From assembly GCA_030278955.1 (NCBI GenBank), contig JAOANR010000010.1:25512444-25576443 (forward strand): 64,000 nucleotides of DNA, read 5' to 3'. This DNA is from Hygrophila difformis. Lineage: Eukaryota > Streptophyta > Magnoliopsida > Lamiales > Acanthaceae. Shown piece by piece: positions 11,407 through 19,266 of this stretch. Below the pieces are notes generated by a model. It was not told the origin of the DNA. It did not search any database and saw only the letters and a program-made list of their open reading frames with translations. The position numbers were made by a program, and so were the translations under genes. Position 1 is the stretch's first letter. Each line of letters begins with the position of its first letter.

Positions 11407-11506
11407 GTAAGCTCTAGTCCGATAAATCTTTTCACGTTTCAATCCGAAAACGGATTCTAACTTCGGTTCTTCTCTTTCTACACCCCGTATCGAATCTAGA
11501 TCGTAG
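11407..11506 (+). other. Predicted intron 1 inside the G2 LTR
   Basis: The donor is TG|GTAAG at 11407. The acceptor is a pyrimidine run (TTCTTCTCTTTCTACACC) and then GATCGTAG ending at 11506, giving 100 bp. The flanking middle exon is better conserved across families than the intron. The splice prediction is inference; no transcript was seen. Confidence 0.55.
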
Positions 11507-11585
11507 AACCCGACGAACGGAGAGGAGAAACGGTGATCTGGAAGCCACGCCTCCGAACTAGACATCCCCGACGTTCATAGACACT
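11507..11585 (+). other. Predicted 79-nt middle exon of the G2 LTR leader
   Basis: It starts AACCCGACGAACGGAGAGG and ends at ACACT before GTAAGTTAAC. The equivalent exon is 79 nt in the gag-only array and the solo LTR, 85 nt in X and 83 nt in G1. Confidence 0.55.
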
Positions 11586-12926
11586 GTAAGTTAACTCTTA
11601 CATGGTTTTGGGATGAATTAAAACATTCAAAACTAAAAGATTAACATGAAACTGAAATTCTGTCAACTATTACTTTCTACCGGCGCAACAGATTTGTTGA
11701 ATTTTTCCGACCCTTAAAACGAACTCAAACGGAAAAACGTATAACACGAAAAACGTTCCTAAGACTTAGACCTAGCTACTGTAAAAATTTGGGAATTTTT
11801 GGAGTTGTTTTGATATGTGAAAACCCGTTGAAACCGAACTGTTTGAATCTAGATCTCGAAATCTTGGACAGAACTTAGGAATGATCTTGATCACGTTTTT
11901 GACATAGGATCTAGGCTGTTTTAGATCTTTGGCCGAACATGAAAGTTGTAGATAAATGTCTTAAGATGATCCCTGTCAAATTTCATTAAATTTGGAGTTG
12001 AATTGATATGGTAGAATTTGAAATCTTTAAACTGTGACATATTAAACTCGGACAGAATTCTTCTTATGCGAAAATTGGTAATTTTGACCTACTTAGGTAT
12101 CTCGGATTGAAAAAGTTAAAACACGAAAGTTGTAGATCTTGATGTTTCCGAGTCAGATATGAAATTTTGGAATTTTTGGAATTAAATCTGATTTTAGACG
12201 AATTTTGGAGTAAACTGTGATTTACCGAAACGAAATCTTGAAATCTTGTTGAAACATGGAATTAACCTTTAGGGTTGAAACGAATTGAGATATTATTTCT
12301 AAATTAATACAATGGAAGGCAGATTTTAAAAACTAAATCCCCTTACAAACTTGATAAATTAAAATTAGGGGTGAGTGCTCTGCAGGGTGCCCCCTAACGA
12401 TTCACTTCGTGCCGTAATGGACGATGGTGACCCCGCGCGCTAAATTTGAGATATGGATTGCCTAAACGGCGAAACTTAGAGCCTACACTCTCGTGAATAT
12501 CCGTATGGGTTTCCCGAGGCTCCGGAGTGGTACTGGGTATGGCTGATACGGTTGCGGCCGCCGGGCTACCGGCTAAACTTGTTGACATCGCGATGCTATC
12601 GTGAAACTTTGAAATACCAAATCGGGAATGTAATGGGGATTCTAAATTAAATTAAATTAGATTAAACTATGTTGTTGTCCAATTAAATTATTTAAATGCT
12701 TTATTTAAATTATGACTATTATCTTGAACCATGTGATATGTGTTATTAAATAGAGCCTGAGATAAATGATGCTATTGGATATGGATTAGATGAAACTAAA
12801 TATTATGTTATTATCATGCTTTTGTTAAATTACTAAATTTATGGCTTTTAAACCCTACGATCATGCATGTGTTAACTTACTCAGCAATTTTGCTGACCAA
12901 AACCATTTTTATTCCTTTCCTTACAG
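11586..12926 (+). other. Predicted intron 2 inside the G2 LTR (1.34 kb)
   Basis: The donor T|GTAAGT is at 11586 and the acceptor TTTCCTTACAG ends at 12926, preceded by a branch-like CTTACT and a hairpin (12882-12895). It contains conserved blocks with GTGAGTGCTCTGCAGGGTGC and CCGAGGCTCCGGAGTGG. In the 5' LTR this would shorten the leader of messenger RNA, while genomic RNA would have to stay unspliced. Confidence 0.55.
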
Positions 12927-13194
12927 AATATGTGGAATGAGCATGTGTGAGCACGAACCATGCATGGGATTTTGGGGATTGTTATTTTGCTTTTAAATTT
13001 CGCACTTAGACTATATTATGAACGAGCCTGTTTAACCCGTGTTTTGGCCATGTCGGCCCTTTTTATATTTTCCGCTGCGATACTGTACTAAACTAAATAT
13101 TTCCGCTGCGCTATGCTATTATTATTTTCGAATTATATTGTATGGGCTATTTTGAATGCTTTGAATGTTTTAAATACTGCAATACCTAGCCTTG

Positions 13195-13240
13195 CATCTC
13201 TTTAGTAAGCTCGGAGAAACCGTGTCTTACTAGGGAGATG
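13195..13240 (+). other. Conserved hairpin near the end of G2 U5
   Basis: The arms 13195-13209 and 13226-13240 pair over 15 bp, with a few G-U pairs, around a 16-nt loop containing CTCGGAGAAACC. The same stem with compensatory changes occurs in all nine other LTR ends visible here. Confidence 0.7.
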
Positions 13241-13289
13241 TGGCGGTGACATCCCGACCTGGGTGACCAAAAACCGGGGTGTTACAAGT

Positions 13290-13302
13290 TGGTATCAGAG
13301 TC
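13290..13302 (+). other. G2 primer-binding site (initiator Met tRNA)
   Basis: TGGTATCAGAG followed by TC, with one change from the TGGTATCAGAGCC of the other elements. It lies three bases after the LTR end. Confidence 0.85.
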
Positions 13303-13505
13303 CGGCTATTTTTAAACTATTATTTTTAAACCATTATTATTTTTAAACTACTATTAATATTTTGACTATTATTTTAAATTTTAAATTATTATTTCCATGG
13401 AGAAATTTTTTTTTTAAAACCCATGGGAAAAATATATATATATGGTGCATTAAATTATTATTGGGGGGAAATATCATTTGCATATGCATGTTGCATCTCT
13501 GCTAT

Positions 13506-13644
13506 GAACTTAGAATCTTGGAAACTTGAACTTAGAATCTTGGCGAAACTTGAACTTAGCATCTTGGCGAAACTTGAACTTAGAATCTTGGAAACTCGAA
13601 CCTAGAATCTTGGCGAATTGAACTTAGAATCTTGGCGAATATTA
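13506..13644 (+). repeat. Short tandem repeat in the G2 leader
   Basis: About six copies of a 22-24 bp unit, GAACTTAGAATCTTGG plus CGAAACTT or AAACTT, lie just before the small ORF. The gag-only array has a single related copy at the same place. The remaining leader (13303-13505) is AT-rich with no other feature. Confidence 0.75.
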
Positions 13645-13668
13645 ACTTAGATCTCTTGCTTGCGCTAG

Positions 13669-14268
13669 ATGGCTAGTCAGGACATGATGCAGTTGATGAC
13701 CAAGATGATGAACGCTCACCTTGATACCCAACAAACCATACAACAAATGAAAAATCGTATAGCTCACTTGGAGGCAAATCTGCACCAAATGGGAGACTTA
13801 AGGGAAGCTGACCTCCAGCACTTCCTGAACTTGAGAGCCGCTGATCAAGATCGCATAAAAGACTTAGAAACTCAAGTGCAAAAACTCACCGAACGGAGCG
13901 ATGCTGTGATAGATAGAGTTGAGGATCTAGGGTCGGACCTGCTTGACCTCACTGATATAGTAGTACCTTATAGCCCTGTGGAAGACCACTTGATGGGACC
14001 ACGAAGCCCAACACCCCCAGTGGAGAGCCCATCCGGCCTTATCCATGGATGCTACGGAACCCTTGGGCTCTGGCCCCACATGGTCCGCCCATCGCCAAAC
14101 CCGAGCCCCGTGGAGAACCATCCGGAGGAGACACCGGACCCAGTTCCGGAAGCCGTCGATCCACCATCCCCAGTGTTTCATGGACCTTTGGGCACCGGCC
14201 AGGTCTCTGATGAGGATGATCCTATGGAAGACCCCGCTACTCTGCCAGAGGACGCGGAGATCTTTTAG
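13669..14268 (+). CDS. Extra ORF upstream of gag: coiled coil with acidic tail (199 aa)
   Basis: An uninterrupted 199-residue frame lies about 370 bp after the PBS. Residues 5-95 have a heptad pattern typical of a coiled coil (MKNRIAHLEANLHQ, LREADLQHF, IKDLETQVQKL). Residues 100-180 are Pro-rich. The end is acidic (SDEDDPMEDPA). A shorter relative of 125 aa lies at the same place in element X, sharing the coiled coil, LREAD and SDEDDPxED. I do not recognise the family and it is not part of standard chromovirus Gag-Pol. The start is the first Met of the frame. It could be a structural or RNA-binding accessory protein, which is a guess. Confidence 0.7.
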   Translation: MASQDMMQLMTKMMNAHLDTQQTIQQMKNRIAHLEANLHQMGDLREADLQHFLNLRAADQDRIKDLETQVQKLTERSDAVIDRVEDLGSDLLDLTDIVVPYSPVEDHLMGPRSPTPPVESPSGLIHGCYGTLGLWPHMVRPSPNPSPVENHPEETPDPVPEAVDPPSPVFHGPLGTGQVSDEDDPMEDPATLPEDAEIF

Positions 14269-14591
14269 TTACTTTATCTTAGATAGTATATTTATTTTGC
14301 GCATCCTATTACTTGTAATAAATTTCTTTTAAAGGAATGAAATGCAAGTTGATTTTTTTTTTTTCCTTTGGAATTCCTCAGCCAAAAATCATTATATAAA
14401 AAAAAAAACAAAACTGGAACAGTTCCATCGCATTTTCTCTAAAGGACAACAGTCAAAACAGTCAACAAGGGTACAACGGGAACATAAACTGCGAAACATA
14501 ATCAGCAAGGTCATCCTTGTACAGTCCATAGGAAAACGACTAAATAAAACACTACTACAGCAAGCCTAGATGGAAACGCAGAAACAAAGGA
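14269..14591 (+). other. G2 leader after the extra ORF
   Basis: AT-rich with poly-T and poly-A runs at 14352 and 14399. The first part resembles the X leader after its small ORF (TGTAATAAATTTC). The switch to the antisense insert is somewhere in this stretch. No gene was seen. Confidence 0.5.
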
Positions 14592-15938
14592 TCACTGGTC
14601 GGGGGGCGGGAACTGACGACGCATATACTCGTCCATCTGACGCATGTAGGCGTACATATCGGTCATGGAGGCCTGCTGCTCCAGCTGTCTCGTAGTGATC
14701 GTATCCATGCGAGCCTGGTACAGGTCCATCCTGGCATCCAGAGCGTCGTAGCGAGCCTGCCCGGCTGCAAACCCAGCATCCATACGAGCGAACCCCGCAT
14801 CCATACTAAGCTGCATACCCTGCAGCATCTGAACTATCTGCGGCATCTCCGCACCCTGCTGGGGAACCTCGGGAGGCGGAGGTGGCTGCTCAGGAGGAAC
14901 AACTAAAATCAAAACATCACCGTTGGGCTCCGGGCGAAGGACAGCCGGAGGAGCCCCACGTCGAAGAGCACTGCGTCGAGGGGCGTAGCTAGGGATACGG
15001 TAGTAGCCGCCAGCGGATAGCTCGTAAGGATCCGTCTCTGGTGACGTACGGATCCCCTGAGCCGCACACATGCCGCAAATAAGATGAACATGGGTAATCA
15101 CCCTGCTTCCTCATCCCCGGCGCATACCCCTCAGGTTGTCCGCGATACAAGCCCCAACATCCACCCTACCACTCCGGGCAAGAAAGCAGATGGTCTCATA
15201 GACGTGGTCGATAACAATGTGGCTCCGGGTGATCGGCCGGACACGGCCTAACCATATCTGAGCTAGCTCGCGCCACGGAGAGTCCATCGTCGTCAACCTC
15301 AGCTCGTGATCATGCTCGAGCAGAGGAGCCGTCAAGGTGCATAAAACGCCCCACGCAGGCGGGGGTATACGACCCTCAGGCTGTGGCCGGAACACGCCGT
15401 CGTCAGGAAGGCCAAAGTAGACGTTGATCGCCCGAGCACTGAAATCTAGATGGCGACCCCGAACCCAGACTTGAGACAAGTCACTGTTCTCCCCGAGACC
15501 GCCAATGTTGGCAATGACCTCCATAGCTAAGTACCCAGAAGCGACGCCCTCGGGATGGCGCGCAAGCCCAGTCCACTGAAGAAGACCCAAAACTGGACTA
15601 ACCCTGTCGTCGTCCATATGGCGAGGATATATGCCTCTCTCCGGGACATAAGACCTGTTTCGACGAAGCTCGTCGAAGTAGAACTCCTGAGAGGCCATAG
15701 TAGCGAACCGATACCTGTCGTGTCGACGGGGACGCACCTCGTCGGGGAGACCCTTGAGCTTAGGGCCCCGCTGCTCCTCGTCCTCCTCAGACTCGCTCTC
15801 GTCAAAATCAGACATCGCCGGAGCGGCAGTGCTAGGACCAGCCTCATCGCGCTGAGCAACTCGTCTCCTGGTCCTCGGGGGACACATGAGTGACGCCAAA
15901 ACAACCCATAGAAAAAGCAGCATCCTGCAAATATCCAA
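14592..15938 (-). pseudogene. Athila-like 'putative plant transposon protein', antisense inside G2
   Basis: A frame of about 448 codons on the minus strand is broken by one TGA at 15113-15111; the frame continues unchanged on both sides. The N-terminal part is acidic (ESESEEDEEQ). The middle has FYFDELRRNRSYVPERGI and the C-terminal core runs LAQIWLGRVRPITRSHIVI and VDVGACIADNLRGM, continuing after the stop with VITHVHLICGMCAAQGI. This resembles the domain usually called putative plant transposon protein, found in Athila/Tat-related elements. A Pro-rich stretch and a Met/Ala/Arg coiled coil follow (to 14592). Its molecular role is not established. No LTR of its own flanks it. Confidence 0.7.
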
Positions 15939-16755
15939 CCAATACCAAATGTAAGGATAAATCCCACACGGCGATTACACGAAGCATAATCTAGAAAACA
16001 CGAGAACATGAAGTGGGAGCCCTAACACGAGCGATCAAGAGGATAACCAAACCAAGACTATGTCTAGAAAAGTCCCAAACCCCCTTGGGACATTTCATCG
16101 AACACGTTGAGTGCGCGATAAATCAAGACCAAAGTTTACTTGTAAACACATGGGGAACGTCCCCAAAACAAAACAATTGCTTAGACAATAACTTATCATC
16201 ATAATAGGGCACAAAACGACGACAACGAACTCATCCGCATGCCCACAATACCAATACAAATCGGGAAATTCATGCTTTCCTTAAAATATGGAATCTAGTC
16301 AAACTTCCTCAAACTAGGCATGCATTGTGGCACAAATACTTCCTAATCAACAAAAATAACACCAAGTATCGCCCAAACTCGCTAATTGCATAAATTAAGT
16401 CTAAAAACAACAAACCCCCAATTCTTGTCTCTAAACCCTAATTTTGAAATTCGCCCAAAGATTAAGGCTAATCAAGACATAAAATCTGAAATTGACAAGT
16501 AGAAGTAGTAGATGCATACCTTGCAAAGGAAAATCGAGGCCGGGAACGAGAGAATCGGGGGATGGGAGAACAAATTTGAGAGAAAACTAGAAGAAGCCTC
16601 GGAAGTGGAAATGGGGCGGAATGGCTCGCGCTCCGCGCGAGCCCTTTTACTCGAACTGCAATGGCCGCGCGGTCGCCGCGCGCCACCGCGCGGGCACCGC
16701 GCGAGCCTCAAAGTTTGTTTTTTTTATTATTTTTTTTACCTTCTACTGTTTACTC
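15939..16755 (-). other. Leader of the antisense fragment, with a GC-rich box
   Basis: Upstream (minus strand) of the transposon protein frame lies about 800 bp without a gene. It includes a CpG-dense stretch at about 16621-16710 (GCCGCGCGG and GCGCGCCACCGCGCG), resembling the GC box of the chromovirus U3s. A T-rich run (16715-16740) precedes the junction to G2 pol. Confidence 0.5.
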
Positions 16756-19037
16756 GATGAGCTATACGGCAAGCTGTCGAAATGTGACTTCTGGCTGAAA
16801 GAAGTGACATTTCTCGGACACATAGTATCCGCTGATGGAGTATCAGTGGATCCGGCAAAAGTCTCTGCCGTAACTGAATGGGCAACTCCGAAAAGTCCAA
16901 CGGAAATAAGGAGTTTCCTTGGATTAGCCGGATATTATAGACGATTTGTGAAGGACTTTTCAAGGATTGCACGTCCTTTGACCCAGCTACTTAAGAAAGG
17001 AGCAAAATACGAGTGGACCGAAGCATGTGAGACATCGTTTCAAGAGCTGAAGAAACGACTCACAACCACACCCGTATTAACATTACCATCAGAGAATGGT
17101 GACTTCGAAGTATATAGCGATGCTTCGAAGGAAGGTTTAGGTTGTGTCTTGATGCAAGACTCGAGAGTCGTAGCCTATGCATCACGCCAACTAAAACCTC
17201 ACGAGGAAAATTATCCGACACATGACCTGGAGTTGGCAGCGGTCGTTTTCGCTCTAAAGATATGGAGACATTATCTTTATGGGCGGAAGTGTCGAATGTT
17301 CACCGACCACAAGAGCTTGAAATATATATTCACTCAGAAGGAGTTGAATTTGAGACAGCGAAGGTGGTTGGAACTTATTAAAGACTACGATTTAGAGATA
17401 GCATACCACGAGGGGAAGGCGAATGTGGTAGCCGATGCCCTAAGTCGGAAAAACCAACACGTGACAAACTCGTTGGTAATTCCGCCGGCATTGTACATGG
17501 ATTTGGCAAGATTGGAGTTAGAACTTGTGCATCCTGGCACAGTGAGAGAAACGGTCAATGCCATGGTCGTAGAAACTCCAATATTGGACGAGATTCGACT
17601 CGCTCAACCGGGCGATCCGAAACTTGAGAAGATAAAAGGGTATATTGCCGAAGGAAAGGCAATAGGATTTGCTGTCCACGAGGATGGAAGCATCCGTTTT
17701 AAAGGTAGATGGTGTGTGCCTCTTAAATGTGCCGAATTGAAGCGAAGGTTGATGGAGGAAGGGCACAACACGCCATATTCCGTACATCCCGGAGGTGACA
17801 AGCTATACAAAGATCTGAAGAAGATCTATTGGTGGCCGGGAATGAAGAAGGAAGTGGCAAATTTCGTGGCGAGATGTCTCACCTGCCAAAAGGTTAAGGC
17901 AGTGCGACATAAACCCTTAGGATTGATGCAACCACTAGAGATTCCAAGTTGGAAGTGGGATAGCATCTCAATGGACTTTGTCTCGGGATTACCCCGATCA
18001 CCTAAAGGCATGAACAAGATTTGGGTGATTGTGGATAGGCTAACGAAGACAGCCATATTTATCCCAATGAAAGACACGTGGACTATGGACCAATTGGCCC
18101 GAGCCTACATTGATAATGTGGTACGACGACATGGAGTACCACATGATATCATTTCCGATAGAGACAGTAGATTTGTCTCTCATTTCTGGACGGAGTTACA
18201 AAAAGCTCTCGGTACTCAAATCAAAATGAGCACCGCATTCCACCCGATGACGGACGGACAAACCGAGAGAACAATCCAAACACTAGAAGACATGCTGAGA
18301 GCATGTGTGTTGGAATTCAAAGGAAATTGGGAATCTCATTTACCCTTGATTGAGTTTTCCTATAATAATAGTTACCATGCTAGTATCGGCATGGCACCTT
18401 TCGAGGCATTGTATGGACGAAAGTGCCGAAGCCCTTTGAGCTGGGAAGAAAACGATAAGTCCGTGGTAGTGGGACCACAACTTATCGAAGACATGACTCA
18501 ACAAATCAAAGTGATCCAAGGGAAGATGAAAGCCGCTCAAGACCGTCAAAAGAGTTATGCCAACGTGAGACGACGAGACCTAGAATTTCAAGTGGGAGAT
18601 AGGTCATGCTAAAGATATCACCCATGAAGGGGGTGATGCGCTTTGGCAAACGAGGGAAGTTAAGTCCTCGATACATAGGACCTTACGAAATTCTAGAACG
18701 AGTCGGAACTCTAGCCTACCGTTTGGCTTTACCGCCACACTTAGATCGAGTTCATAATGTCTTCCATGTCTCGCAACTAAAGAAGTATGTGCCGGACCCG
18801 ACACATGTACTTCAACCGGAGATAATTGAGCTCGATGAAGACTTGACTTACGAAGAAGTCCCAGTGCGTATTCTTGACACTAAGGAACGAGTAACGAGGA
18901 ACAAAACCGTCAAAATGATCAAGGTTCTTTGGTCAAATCACGAAAGTGAGACGGCAACTTGGGAAGTAGAATCCGATATGAGGGAACGATACCCGACATT
19001 GTTCCAAACCGATTCCGACACAGTTATGGGGACATAA
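16756..19037 (+). pseudogene. G2 pol remnant: end of RT, RNase H, integrase, chromodomain
   Basis: Homology to pol begins inside RT at [15 protein letters not shown]. An open frame from 16621 runs into it but the first 45 codons are not pol. RNase H motifs are [28 protein letters not shown] and [11 protein letters not shown]. Integrase has the zinc-binding end [10 protein letters not shown] and core motifs [22 protein letters not shown] and [10 protein letters not shown] 1-nt deletion near 18600 ends the frame at 18612. The C-terminal module and chromodomain continue in another frame (18606-19037, ending DTVMGT). Everything before the RT thumb is absent. Confidence 0.93.
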
Positions 19038-19045
19038 CTGCAATC

Positions 19046-19266
19046 TTAAGGGGGAGAGGATGTCATACCCCTTAATTTTTCGTGCATTTTTGTAAAATTT
19101 TGAACTATGTTATGGCTTGATCCCTTTACCGGGTACGTAGGCAGCTTAGAAGTTTTAATTCTAAGTTCAGTCACAACATAATAAAACAAACACAAGACCT
19201 TAGCACGAGACGAGAAAAGCCGAAACACAACTTCGAGGACGAAGTTGATTCTTAAGGAGGGTAGAC
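19046..19266 (+). promoter_or_regulatory. G2 3' tail: two polypurine tracts flanking a cassette
   Basis: The first purine tract (CTTAAGGGGGAGAGGATG, 19046-19063) follows the pol stop. The cassette starts TGTCATACCCC and holds CCCTTTACCGGGTACGTAGG. Then come the palindrome CAACTTCGAGGACGAAGTTG (about 19230-19249) and the tract TTCTTAAGGAGGGTAGAC directly before the LTR (to 19266). The second tract is the one that matches the actual LTR edge. Confidence 0.8.

Larger units (their letters stand above)
10690..13286 (+). repeat. G2 5' LTR
   Basis: It begins TGTAATACCCG and ends GGTGTTACA. U3 of about 570 bp holds an AT-rich stretch (ATAAATAAATAA) and a GC-rich palindromic box (11089-11137), then a TATA box at 11261. 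The remaining 2 kb (R and U5) is unusually long and contains two apparent introns and two conserved hairpins. Small open frames inside it overlap on both strands and are not supported as genes. Confidence 0.95.

Noticed and set aside
14342..14569. 75-codon frame after the extra ORF of G2
   Set aside because: Driven by homopolymer runs at the switch between two sequences; no counterpart in X.
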